Below, piece after piece: positions 29,695 to 38,773 of a stretch of 64,000 bases of DNA. A program made the position numbers and the translations under genes. Origin of the DNA: Stenotrophomonas rhizophila (GTDB lineage: Bacteria; Pseudomonadota; Gammaproteobacteria; Xanthomonadales; Xanthomonadaceae). The notes under the pieces were generated by a model. It was given only the letters and a program-made list of their open reading frames with translations. It did no database searches and was not told the DNA's origin. The stretch spans positions 124,001 through 188,000 of the forward strand of contig NZ_JACWUO010000002.1 of the NCBI RefSeq assembly GCF_020857975.1. Reading direction: 5' to 3'. The first letter of the stretch is position 1; the number at the start of each line of letters is the position of its first letter.

Positions 29695-30417
29695 TCACGG
29701 GAGTCTAGCCTGCGCTGCGGCCACCTCGGCGGCGATCTGCGCCTGCAGCTGCGCGGCCTGCCGGTCGTGGACGGCCTGGTCCTGTACGTGCCGGGCCAGC
29801 GCCGCCTGTTTCCAGGCCGGCAGCAACACCTCGGCGATGCGCCGGAAGCGCGCCAGCAGGGCGTCGTCCTGCGCCTGCAGCAGTTGCCATTGGGCTGCTT
29901 CGCTGCGCTGCAGGGCGGCCAACCGGCGCAGGTGGTCCAGGCGCTGTGCGAGCACGGCGTGCGCCTGTGCATCGGCCACCGCGGGCAGCAGCGCGCTGCC
30001 GGCGGCGATCCACTGCTGCAGCGCCAACGCGGCCTGTTCGCTGGCGGCGATCGCGCCCTGGCGCTGCGCGCTGTCGGCCTGCAGGCGGACGGCACTGTCC
30101 TGCGCACGTACCAGCAGCACGCCCAGTTGCGGTTGCAGCGCATCGGCATCGAGCTGGCGTTCGACATCGCGGCCAAGCAACCGGCCCCACCAACCGGTCT
30201 GCCGGCGCAACCGCGCCGGATCGGCCGACTGCAGGGCCAGTGCAATCGACGCCAGTGCCGCGATCAACTCGCCGGCGCCGCCCGGCCCGGCCGCGCCCTG
30301 CCCGCCTGCCTGCTGTGCGATGGCCTGCAGCAACGGCTGCCCATAGGCGGCCAGGGCCGCCACCGGCTGCGCGCCGGCCTGCGCGGCTGCAGGCGGTGGC
30401 GGCAATGCCATATTCAT
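29695..30417 (-). CDS. Unrecognised Ala/Gln-rich helical protein of the flotillin-TelA cluster
   Basis: I do not recognise this 240-residue protein. Its composition is rich in Ala, Gln and Leu, so most of it should be helical. A Pro/Ala-rich start precedes a segment GELIAALASIALALQSADP, and the only distinctive motif is QTGWWGRLLGRDVERQLDAD at about residues 73-92. Several heptad-like stretches between 95 and 235 could be coiled coils. No signal peptide or clear membrane helix is seen. It overlaps the ATPase stop by four bases (ATGA) and lies 58 bases before telA, so it is an integral member of the operon, perhaps an adaptor between ATPase and TelA. Confidence 0.75.
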   Translation of the reverse strand: MNMALPPPPAAAQAGAQPVAALAAYGQPLLQAIAQQAGGQGAAGPGGAGELIAALASIALALQSADPARLRRQTGWWGRLLGRDVERQLDADALQPQLGVLLVRAQDSAVRLQADSAQRQGAIAASEQAALALQQWIAAGSALLPAVADAQAHAVLAQRLDHLRRLAALQRSEAAQWQLLQAQDDALLARFRRIAEVLLPAWKQAALARHVQDQAVHDRQAAQLQAQIAAEVAAAQARLP

Positions 30418-33400
30418 CGGGGGTCGTCGCCCACCGGCGTGTCGGTGCCTGGCAGCAGCGCCGCCTCGCCGTAGAAGTGGCGCATCAGGGCTTCATCCAG
30501 TGCACGTTCTTCCGGCGTGGTCGCGCGCCGCGCGCGCGGGCGCTGGCGGGCCACCGGTTCGGCATCCATCTGCTGGCGCACCCAACCGGCCAGCAACGCC
30601 AGGGTTTCACCGGTGCGCACCTGCTGCTGGTGCGATTGCCCCAGCAACTGCAGCAGCGGCGCCAATCCGGCCTGCAGGCCGGCCGCCAGCGGCTCGGCCG
30701 GTGCAGGTGCGGCGGCAGCCACCGGCGCCGGCGTGGCACGGGCCGCCGACAGGCGCTCCAGCGCGGCCAGCAAGGCCGGCCAGGGTGCCGGCTCGGGCGT
30801 GGCCAAGGGGGTGGGCGGTGGCAACTGCAGCGCGCCGGCGATATCGGCCAGCTGCGCCACCACGCGCCCGCCGACATCGCTGTCGTCGGCGCCCATCGCC
30901 TTGTTGCGCAGGAAATCGCGCTTGATCTGCTGCCACCGCTCCAGCTCGGCACTCTGCAGCAGGCCGCGCAGTTCGGCCAGCTTGAGCAGGTTTTCCTCGG
31001 CGCCGGTGGTCAGCAGCTGCGCCTCGCCCTGGTAATGGTCCGACACCAGCTGCTGCAGCTCGGCTTCGTTCATCACCGGCGAGATCTTCTCCGACAGCTT
31101 GTTCATGTTGCGGTAGCTGCCCTGCAGCCGGAACGGTGGCTCGGTGCGGTAACGGTCATCCTGCGCGGCACTGGCGATGTACTGCTGGTTGACCCGATAG
31201 ACCACCTCGCGCACGCGCAGCATGCGCTGCAGGGTAGCCACGATCTCATTGATCTCCGCGCCGCTGTAGGCGTGGCTGAGCGCGTTGGTGGAAACCTCCT
31301 TGCCCATCGCGCGCTCGACCAGCAGGTACAGGTCGGCCATGTCGCGGGTGGCCAGCGGGGCCAGCACCGGGTTGGAGGTCAGGCTGTTTTCGATGTAGCT
31401 CAGGGTGAAGGCATCTTCCATGCCGCCGAGCACGTCGCCGAGATTGTAGATGTCGGCACGGTTGGCCAGCATGTCCGGAATCTTGAACACTTCGCCGGAT
31501 TCGGTATACGGGTTGCCGGCCATCACCACGCAGAACTTCTTGCCGCGCATGTCGTAGGTGCGGGTGCGCCCGCGCCACACGCCTTCGATGCGGCGGGTAC
31601 CGTCGCACAGCGAGATGAACTTCTGCAGAAATTCGGGATGGGTGTGCTGTATGTCATCGACATACAGCATGGTGTTGTTGCCCATCTCCAGCGCCAGATT
31701 GAGCTTTTCCAGCTCCTGCCGCGAGGTGGCATCCGGCGCCTGGTCCGGATCCAGCGAGCGCACCTCATGGCCCAGCGCCGGGCCGTTGATCTTCATGAAG
31801 ACCAGGCCCAACCGGTGCGCCACGTATTCCATCAGGGTGGTTTTACCGTAGCCCGGCGGTGAGATCATCATCAGCAGGCCCATCAGGTCGCTGCGCTTGT
31901 TTTCGCCGACCGTGCCCATTTGCTTGGCCAGGTTGTCACCGATCACGCCCAAGTAGACGTCGTTGATCAGCTTGTTGCGCACGAACGAGGACAGCGGCCG
32001 GGCCTTGAACTCGGACAGCCGCAGCGCATCGCGTTCACGGCTGACGATGCGCTGGCGGACCGCCTGGTAGGCGTGGAAGGCCGGCACGAACACACCGGTG
32101 TGCTGCTGCAGGCGGGCCAGGAAATCATCCAGCGCCAGCGACAGCCGCCCCTGCACGATGCGCGGGTGTTCGCCAAGCAGGCCCTCGACGGTGACCAGCA
32201 GTGCGGTGTCGCTGGCGCGGGTACGCAATGCGCGCTGCACCAGCAGCAGCGCGGCCGCTTCGTCGGCATAACCGGCGTGGTCGAGCAGGCCGGGCATGCG
32301 GCACAGTGCGCGCAACCATTGCCCGGCCAGCGCCCAGCGCGCCGCCAACCCGTCCTGCTCGCGCAGCAGCGCGCGCTCCAGCGCCTCGCGCTGGCCGGCG
32401 GCCTGCAACTGCTGGCCCAGCGCCTCGATCAGGGCCAGGGCATAGCGGCTGCTGGCGAACACCGGTTCACCGGCGGCCATTTCCTCGCCCAGGTAGGCCG
32501 CCGCGGCGGCGTGGTCGGTGGGGTCGAACGGCAACGTGGCCTGATCGCTGAACGCGGCCAAGGCCGTGGTCATCTCCGCGCGCAAGGCCTGCTGGCCCTC
32601 GCCCGAGCCGAACAGCCGGGCAATCGCATCGGCACCGGCCTGCCGCGCCGGCCATTGCAGGACGTCGTCGCGGCGCTGGCAGGCGGCCCAGAACAGCATC
32701 GCCAACGCCCGTGCGCGCGGCGCATGCAGCAGCGTGCCGGCGGCCTGCTGCAGCGGCAGCAGCGCGCGCAGGATGGTCGTGGCGTCGTGGTCGTGGATGC
32801 CGCGCTCATAGCCTTCGCGGTAACGCGGTGCGGCGAAATCGCGCACCAGGCGGTCCAGTGCCTCCGGTTCGGCGGTGGCGTGCTGCAGGGCGGCCAGGTC
32901 CAGTCCGTCGCGGCCGTCCATGGCTGCCTGCAGCACGCAGCCGGCCAGGTATTCGCCGCGATACAGCGACGGCGATTCCGAATCCAGGCTGAGGTGCCAA
33001 TACGCCTTGAGCGCAGTCAGTTCGGGATCCTGCAGGGTCTCCAGGAAGTCGGTGCCGGTCAGGTGGATCGCCAGTTCATCGCCACGCGGCAGCAGGGTCA
33101 GGTCCAGCGGCTGGGTGTTGACGCTGAAGCGGTGCCGCGGCCCCAGCCGCACCACGTTGCCGCCGGCCTCGAACAGCTCGCTGCGGTCGCGCAGCGCGCG
33201 CACGGCCTGGTCGCGCACGCCCTTCAGGCGCGACTCGATGTCATCGGCCTTGACGCTGTCGCGCAGGTCGCGCAGGCGCTGCGCCAGTTCGCGCAGCTTG
33301 AGGATCAGCGGGTCGCCGGCGAAGAACGCATTGAGTTCGTCGCTGTTGCCGAACCGCTCGGTGCGCTTGGCCAGCCCGTCCAGGATGCGGGTGGCCGCAT

Positions 33401-35771
33401 CCAGCACCGAGCGCGCCTTGCGCTGGCGCTCGTCCAGCAGCATCTGCTTGTGCGCTTCGAACGCCTCGATCAGCTCCTCGCGCTTGGCCAGGATATCGCC
33501 GAGGAACTGCTCGTGCTCGCCGAACTGGCTTTCCAGTTCCTCCAGTTGCACCAGCAGGCGCGACATCTGTTCATCGGCGCGCTCGGGATCGGTGGCCATC
33601 GCCAGCGCACTGGTGATGGCCTGGGAGAACAGCGCGAACTGCGCGGCGAACTGGGCCACCGCCTCGGCCGAGCCCAGCGTGCGGCGGCGCTGTTCTGCGC
33701 GCGCGCGGGTCTGGTTCAACCGCGCATACACCGCCGAGATCGCCTCCACCACCCGGGTGCGGGCGGTGGCATCGTCCACCTTCAGCCCGGCCATCAGCTC
33801 GGACAGCATGTCCAGATCGGCCGACATGGCGCGCATGCCGGCCAACTGCTCGTCCAGCACGCGCGCGCTCCCGGCCTGCTGGGCGGCGGCGTCCAGCGCC
33901 TGCAGGCGCTCGCCCAGCGGGGCCAGCGCGGCGTCGCCGGCCAGGAACGCACCGGTGGCCGCGCCGATGCTGTCGTGCGCCTGCTGCAGCGCGGTGGTCA
34001 TTGCATCGATCAGGCCGGTGTCGATGTAGCGGTAGTCGCGGATGGTCAGCAACTGGCCGCGCTGGGTCGAGATCGCATTGAGCGCCTCGACGAATTCCTG
34101 CACCTGGGTCCAATTCTCCGGCTGCAGCCGGGTCAGCAGCGCCTTCTGCGCGACCTGGGCCTGGGCCATGGCCTGCGCCGACTGCTGCCGGATCGACTGC
34201 ACTTTCTCGTATTCGTCCAGCACCGATTCGCCGGTGCTGCTGATCTGCCGCAACAGGCTGACCGCGCCGCCGCACTGCGCATCGTCCAGCCAATGGTGGG
34301 CGTCGAACAGCCGCCGGGTGTCCTGCACCAAGCGTTGGTAACGCTGCACCGAGACGTCGTCGCCTTCGATGGTGCGGGCCAGGTCGAACAGGTTGGAGAT
34401 GCCGCGGACCAGTTCGGCGTTGCCGATCCGGCCCATGAACGTATTGCCGGGCGGCCGGCTGGCGGCGAACTCGTCGCTGCTGAACGGGGTCTGCCAGACC
34501 TGCATGGCGTGGATGCGGGTAGGCTCGCTGCCTTCGGCATGGAACAGCACCATGCGCCCGTCGTGCAGGAACGCATAGCCATGGCCGAACACCGGGTTCT
34601 GCAGCACCCGCTGGATAGTGTTGTAGACAAACAGCGCCGAGCGCCCGCCTTCGCGCTCGTAGAAGATGTACAGCATGTCCTCGCCATTGGGCGAGCGGAT
34701 GGCACGCTTGAACTGCATGCCGTCCATCGCCGCGTCGAACGCCTTGTGCTCGCCGCTCTGCAGGTAGTAGCCGCCGGGGAAGATGATGCCGTGGTCTTCG
34801 GGCAGCTGCACGCAGGCCTGCACGATCGCATCGTTGCGGGTGATGTTGCCGGTCAGCGTGTTGTAGATCAGGCCACGCCAGACCGTTTCGCGATAGGGCA
34901 GCACCTTGAGCAGGATCAGCGAGCCGACCCGGGCGAAGTCGAACTGCGCGTCGTCCAGCGACTGGGTGCTGTCCTCGACCGGTTCGCTGTAGACGCCCTG
35001 CCCGCTTTCGGTGTTGTTCTCGACCTTGATGGTGAGATCGCCGCCGGTGGTTTCCACGAACAGGGTATCGAGGATGTTCAGGTGCGCATGGCGGCCGTTG
35101 ACCGCCATGTCGCGGGTGGCCCGGGTCCATTCGAAATCGAACGGCGGCGGCAGGGCGATATCGCGCTCGCCACGGGCATCGAGGTAGGTAAGGGCGCCAT
35201 CGCGGGCCAGCGCCCAGCGGAACACGCGCACATCGCTGCTGCGTTCGCCGATCTGGAACGCGGCCAGCAGCTTGTCGCCGATCACGATCAGCTGCAGCAG
35301 GCGTGCGTGCTTGTAATAGGCGTACAGCTCGCCGAAGTCGTGCACGAAAGCCGGCTGGGCCAGGAAGCTGCCCTTGGCCTCGACCGGCACCACGTCGTAG
35401 CCGTCCTCGGCCTGCACCAACCGGTACAGGCCGAACACGTCCTCGACCCGGGTCTGGGTTTTCAGGCCGATGAACACGTTGTAGCCGAACAGCAGCAGGT
35501 CCGGGCCGACCTGCACGATGTCGCGGCCGACGCAGTTGTTCTCGCTGCGGATGCGGAAGCGGCCGGTGACTTCCAGCCGGCTGTCGCCGAATTCGGCCAG
35601 GCGCTGCCGGTTCAGTGCGTCGGCAATGCCGCGCAGGCCACTGCCCTGCTCGACCAGGCGGCGGCGCAGTACTTCATAGGCGCCGCCCTGGGCGACAGCC
35701 TGGTCGACGCTGGCGGCAGTGGCAGTGGCATCGGCTGCGGATGGGTCGGGATGGTTGGCGGTATCGGACAT
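30414..35771 (-). CDS. Giant AAA-family ATPase (DUF3686-type, 'DNA repair ATPase' group)
   Basis: A protein of 1785 residues. Residues about 60-500 form a large N-terminal region that I place, from memory, in DUF3686: alternating beta-rich segments such as VGPDLLLFGYNVFIGLKTQT and HGIIFPGGYYLQSGEHKAFD. About 505-870 is mainly long charged coiled coil. An AAA domain follows at about 1285-1490 with Walker A SPPGYGKTT (Lys1310), Walker B LYVDD (Asp1372-Asp1373) and sensor VMAGNPYT. The tail is Pro/Ala-rich. Some databases label such proteins 'DNA repair ATPase', apparently from coiled-coil likeness; nothing here proves a DNA role. It follows flotillin by 95 bases, has AAGGA at its start and overlaps the next gene. 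Confidence 0.85.
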   Translation of the reverse strand: MSDTANHPDPSAADATATAASVDQAVAQGGAYEVLRRRLVEQGSGLRGIADALNRQRLAEFGDSRLEVTGRFRIRSENNCVGRDIVQVGPDLLLFGYNVFIGLKTQTRVEDVFGLYRLVQAEDGYDVVPVEAKGSFLAQPAFVHDFGELYAYYKHARLLQLIVIGDKLLAAFQIGERSSDVRVFRWALARDGALTYLDARGERDIALPPPFDFEWTRATRDMAVNGRHAHLNILDTLFVETTGGDLTIKVENNTESGQGVYSEPVEDSTQSLDDAQFDFARVGSLILLKVLPYRETVWRGLIYNTLTGNITRNDAIVQACVQLPEDHGIIFPGGYYLQSGEHKAFDAAMDGMQFKRAIRSPNGEDMLYIFYEREGGRSALFVYNTIQRVLQNPVFGHGYAFLHDGRMVLFHAEGSEPTRIHAMQVWQTPFSSDEFAASRPPGNTFMGRIGNAELVRGISNLFDLARTIEGDDVSVQRYQRLVQDTRRLFDAHHWLDDAQCGGAVSLLRQISSTGESVLDEYEKVQSIRQQSAQAMAQAQVAQKALLTRLQPENWTQVQEFVEALNAISTQRGQLLTIRDYRYIDTGLIDAMTTALQQAHDSIGAATGAFLAGDAALAPLGERLQALDAAAQQAGSARVLDEQLAGMRAMSADLDMLSELMAGLKVDDATARTRVVEAISAVYARLNQTRARAEQRRRTLGSAEAVAQFAAQFALFSQAITSALAMATDPERADEQMSRLLVQLEELESQFGEHEQFLGDILAKREELIEAFEAHKQMLLDERQRKARSVLDAATRILDGLAKRTERFGNSDELNAFFAGDPLILKLRELAQRLRDLRDSVKADDIESRLKGVRDQAVRALRDRSELFEAGGNVVRLGPRHRFSVNTQPLDLTLLPRGDELAIHLTGTDFLETLQDPELTALKAYWHLSLDSESPSLYRGEYLAGCVLQAAMDGRDGLDLAALQHATAEPEALDRLVRDFAAPRYREGYERGIHDHDATTILRALLPLQQAAGTLLHAPRARALAMLFWAACQRRDDVLQWPARQAGADAIARLFGSGEGQQALRAEMTTALAAFSDQATLPFDPTDHAAAAAYLGEEMAAGEPVFASSRYALALIEALGQQLQAAGQREALERALLREQDGLAARWALAGQWLRALCRMPGLLDHAGYADEAAALLLVQRALRTRASDTALLVTVEGLLGEHPRIVQGRLSLALDDFLARLQQHTGVFVPAFHAYQAVRQRIVSRERDALRLSEFKARPLSSFVRNKLINDVYLGVIGDNLAKQMGTVGENKRSDLMGLLMMISPPGYGKTTLMEYVAHRLGLVFMKINGPALGHEVRSLDPDQAPDATSRQELEKLNLALEMGNNTMLYVDDIQHTHPEFLQKFISLCDGTRRIEGVWRGRTRTYDMRGKKFCVVMAGNPYTESGEVFKIPDMLANRADIYNLGDVLGGMEDAFTLSYIENSLTSNPVLAPLATRDMADLYLLVERAMGKEVSTNALSHAYSGAEINEIVATLQRMLRVREVVYRVNQQYIASAAQDDRYRTEPPFRLQGSYRNMNKLSEKISPVMNEAELQQLVSDHYQGEAQLLTTGAEENLLKLAELRGLLQSAELERWQQIKRDFLRNKAMGADDSDVGGRVVAQLADIAGALQLPPPTPLATPEPAPWPALLAALERLSAARATPAPVAAAAPAPAEPLAAGLQAGLAPLLQLLGQSHQQQVRTGETLALLAGWVRQQMDAEPVARQRPRARRATTPEERALDEALMRHFYGEAALLPGTDTPVGDDPR

Positions 35772-35795
35772 CGGCTTCCTTCCGGCTCACGGACA

Positions 35796-35818
35796 ACCGG
35801 CCGGGCGAGCCGGCCGGT
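35796..35818. other. Hairpin between flotillin and ATPase genes
   Basis: A 7-bp perfect stem (ACCGGCC / GGCCGGT) with a nine-base loop lies between the flotillin stop and the ATPase start, and a second GC-rich inverted repeat lies near 35830-35850. With no T run they are more likely mRNA processing or stabilising elements than terminators. Confidence 0.4.
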
Positions 35819-35866
35819 GATGACGCGGCGGCGGCCAGCGGCCACCGCCTGTTCGGGACGCTGGAC

Positions 35867-37885
35867 TCAGCGCGTTTCGACCACAGCGGCGGTCACGCTG
35901 GGCACTGCCTCGGCGGGCTGTTCGGTGAGCTTGCGCGGGCTGTCCTGGCGCGCCGTCACGCCCAGATACCGCTGCATCAGGTCCTGCACGATCGGGCTCT
36001 TGTCGGCCAGGCCCTCGATCGACTTGCCCAGCGACACGGCCTTGATCAGGTTCTCGAACATGCCACCGTCGCCGCCGACCAGGTCGATGTCGGCGTTGGC
36101 CAGCGCGCTGGCGATCACCCCGGCGTTCTCGCGCGAGACTTCCTTGCCGGCTTCGATCGAGGCCAGCGCCTGCTTGAGGCTGTTGTCGAGCATCATGCGG
36201 AACTCTTCGTGGCCGCGTGCGCTGTCGCTGAGCGAGGCGATCGCCTCGAACTTGCGGACCAGGCCTTCGGCTTCGGCCAGCAGCTTCTTCTGCACCACGC
36301 CGGCCTCGGCGCCGCCGAGCGATTCGGTCGCGGTGGCGCGGGCAAGGCCCATCTGCTCTTCGCCCTTGGCCTGCGCCTGCAGGTTCTCGGCCAGCACCCG
36401 CGCCTCGTTGGTGCCCTGCTTGAGGTGGGCCTCGGCCTTGGCTTCGATCACCCTTGCCTCGGCGATGCCGACCTTTTCGATCGCCAGCGCGGAGGCTTCG
36501 CGCACCTGCGCTTCGGCCAGGCCCGGGGCGGCCTGTTCGGCACGGGTACCGTCAGCGAGCAGGCGTTTGGCTTCGGCCTGCTTGCCGGCCGCTTCGTGTT
36601 CGGCCTGGGCCAGCGTGGTGATTTCCACCGCGCGGTGCTTGGCCGCGGTCTCCCCGGCCAGGGCCTGCTTGACCTGGCGCACCAGCAGTTCCTGCGCCTT
36701 GCCTTCAGCGTCCAGGATCAACACCTGCTTGAGGCGGTCGGCCTCGGAAACCTCACGCACTTCCTTGATGCGTTCTTCTTCCTGCGCCACGGTCTTGTCG
36801 ATGGCGATGCGTTCGCGGGTGATGTTGGCCACGTCCATCTTGCCCGACTCCACCACCTTGTCGCGCTCCACGCCCTGCAGCTGCACTTCGCGCTGGGTGG
36901 TGACCTGCTCCAGCTGGCGCGCGCGCTCGACCCGTTCGGATTCGATCGCCACCGCGCGTTGGCGGTTCTGCTCGGCCACTTCGACTTCGCGCATGCGGTT
37001 CTGCTCGCGGATTTCGATCACTTCCTGCGCTTCGATGCGCGCCTGCTCGGACACCAGGCGCTGCTCTTCCTGGACCTTGGCGGTCTCGGCTTCCTCGCGC
37101 GCCCGGATGGTTTCGATCTCGCGCTTCTGCCGCGCCTCGGCCTCGGCCTGCTGGCGTTCCAGCGCCAGCAACGCCTCGCGCGCCTCGACGTTCTTCTTGG
37201 TGATGGCCAGCTTTTCGTTCTGTTCCAGCTCGTTGGTCACCACGTTCTGGGTGGCGGTCAACTCGGTAATCTTGCGGATGCCCTGGGCATCGAGGATGTT
37301 GTTCTGGTCCAGCAGCGACTTGGGGGTCTGCTCCAGGTAGTCGATGGCCACGTCTTCCAGCGCATAGCCATTGAGGTCGTTGCCGATCACCGCGATGATC
37401 TCGTCGCGGAATTCCTGGCGTTTTTCGAACAATTCGGTGAAGTCGAACTTCTTGCCGACCGTCTTCAACGCTTCGGAGAACTTGGCATTGAACAGCTCAT
37501 CGACCGCATGCTTGTCCGAGGCGCGGTCGGCGCCGATCGCCTTGGCCACGCGCAGTACGTCGGCCTGGGTTTCATTGACGCGCAGGTAGAACGCCACGGC
37601 GATGTCGGCGCGCATGTTGTCCCGGCAGATCAGGCCTTCCTTGCCGCGACGGTCGATCTGCATGGTGATCAGGCTGATCCGCATCAGCTCGGCGCGGTAC
37701 AGCACCGGGATGATCAGCGCACCGGTGAAGTGCACCTTGGGCTGGGAACTCATGTCGTTGACGATCAGCGCCACGCCCTGGTCGACCTTGCGGTAGAAAG
37801 CCTTGAACAGCCCGGCGAGGCCGAGAAGAAGGACCAGCAGAATGCCGACCCCGATCACGAACGGGGCCAAGGTCGCAAAACTCAT
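35867..37885 (-). CDS. Flotillin-family (SPFH) protein, YqiK-like
   Basis: A membrane-anchored scaffold protein of 672 residues. An N-terminal helix (about 7-28) leads to an SPFH/band-7 domain (about 35-210) with HFTGALIIPVLYRAELMRIS and NMRADIAVAFYLRVNET. A very long Glu/Ala/Gln-rich coiled coil (about 215-540), typical of flotillins, leads to a C-terminal oligomerisation part. In E. coli the relative YqiK marks membrane microdomains and is encoded next to YqiJ; the same pair occurs here. AAGGAG lies eight bases before the ATG, which overlaps the YqiJ-like stop (ATGA). Confidence 0.92.
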   Translation of the reverse strand: MSFATLAPFVIGVGILLVLLLGLAGLFKAFYRKVDQGVALIVNDMSSQPKVHFTGALIIPVLYRAELMRISLITMQIDRRGKEGLICRDNMRADIAVAFYLRVNETQADVLRVAKAIGADRASDKHAVDELFNAKFSEALKTVGKKFDFTELFEKRQEFRDEIIAVIGNDLNGYALEDVAIDYLEQTPKSLLDQNNILDAQGIRKITELTATQNVVTNELEQNEKLAITKKNVEAREALLALERQQAEAEARQKREIETIRAREEAETAKVQEEQRLVSEQARIEAQEVIEIREQNRMREVEVAEQNRQRAVAIESERVERARQLEQVTTQREVQLQGVERDKVVESGKMDVANITRERIAIDKTVAQEEERIKEVREVSEADRLKQVLILDAEGKAQELLVRQVKQALAGETAAKHRAVEITTLAQAEHEAAGKQAEAKRLLADGTRAEQAAPGLAEAQVREASALAIEKVGIAEARVIEAKAEAHLKQGTNEARVLAENLQAQAKGEEQMGLARATATESLGGAEAGVVQKKLLAEAEGLVRKFEAIASLSDSARGHEEFRMMLDNSLKQALASIEAGKEVSRENAGVIASALANADIDLVGGDGGMFENLIKAVSLGKSIEGLADKSPIVQDLMQRYLGVTARQDSPRKLTEQPAEAVPSVTAAVVETR

Positions 37886-38562
37886 CGATGGATCTCCTTA
37901 TCGCCCGGAATCAGGCTGGCGTGGAACGAAAGCGTGGGGTGGTCCTGTTCGCGGGCCACCAGGTAATGATTGTGTTGGGGCAGGTAATCCAGCAGCACCA
38001 CCCGTTCGCCGCGGGCCAGCGGCTCACCGCCACCGATGCGCACCTGCAGGATCAACCCTGCGCCGCCGTCATCGACGTTGGCATGGCCAACCTGTGCGGT
38101 GACCTGCGGTGAGGCGACCACGCCGACCCGGCCCAGCAGCGAGGCCTGTGCCACCGGGCGCAGACGCAGCAGCAGGCGCCGCACCGGGCGCAGCACCAGG
38201 ATGGTCAACGGGATCGCAGGCAGCAGGGCCAGTACGGCGGTCGCGCTGCCGGCCAGCCAGCGCAGCGTGGCCGGCAATGGCTGCAACAGCAGCAGGTGGA
38301 CGAAATAGGTGACGGTCCAGCCAAAGAAGGCCAGCAGCGCGATCACCAGCATGACCGGCGCACCGCCCAGGCCCAGCCGCGAGAACATGCCGGAAATGCC
38401 GTGCAGGCCATCATCGCCAAGCTGCAGGTCCAGGCCATGCCCGCCGCTGCCGTGGTCGACCACGCCCAGCGCGGCCAGAAGCCAGTACAGCACGGAAAAT
38501 GCCAGCACGATGCTGTAGGGCAGCGTGGGGAACGTCAGCGCGACAGTGAGGAATTCATTCAT
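37882..38562 (-). CDS. YqiJ/NfeD-like membrane protein with C-terminal OB-fold
   Basis: A protein of 226 residues with about three transmembrane helices (10-34, 75-96, 106-126), then a soluble beta-rich domain from about 140 to 215 (GRVGVVASPQVTAQVGHANV, LILQVRIGGGEPLARGERVVL) that fits the NfeD-type OB fold found beside flotillins. A Gly/His-rich loop (DHGSGGHGLDLQLGDDGLHG) follows helix 1. Such proteins partner with the neighbouring flotillin in microdomain assembly. The ATG at 38562 has GGAAG eight bases upstream. It is the first gene of the five-gene operon. Confidence 0.82.
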   Translation of the reverse strand: MNEFLTVALTFPTLPYSIVLAFSVLYWLLAALGVVDHGSGGHGLDLQLGDDGLHGISGMFSRLGLGGAPVMLVIALLAFFGWTVTYFVHLLLLQPLPATLRWLAGSATAVLALLPAIPLTILVLRPVRRLLLRLRPVAQASLLGRVGVVASPQVTAQVGHANVDDGGAGLILQVRIGGGEPLARGERVVLLDYLPQHNHYLVAREQDHPTLSFHASLIPGDKEIHR

Positions 38563-38671
38563 GCCGTGTCTTCCCTGCAATGGCGGCCAGCCGTGCCGGC
38601 CGCCTCCTGTGGGAAGCGCTCCGGCTTCCCGCGACTGCGCGCCTCACCGGCCGCGCCCTGTCCTGTGGATG

Positions 38672-38698
38672 CTACGTGAAATCCAGCCGTGCGCCCAT
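38672..38698 (-). other. Possible 8-codon leader ORF upstream of the flotillin operon
   Basis: In the 211-base gap between trpF and the YqiJ-like gene, the minus strand has GGAGG, seven bases, then ATG and seven further codons (MGARLDFT) ending in TAG. It has a better ribosome site than many real genes here. Its size makes chance likely; if translated it could be a leader or uORF. The rest of the gap holds nothing recognisable. Confidence 0.2.
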
Positions 38699-38773
38699 AG
38701 CCGCACCTCCAGCCTTTGTGCGGCAAGGCTGGCAGGCTGTCGGCAACGGCTTGGCCGGGCCTACGGCGGGCAG

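Noticed and set aside
31920..37340. A plus-strand open frame of about 1800 codons opposite the ATPase and flotillin genes
   Set aside because: The minus-strand genes have clear domains and ribosome sites; the plus frame has biased, low-complexity composition and no recognisable domain.
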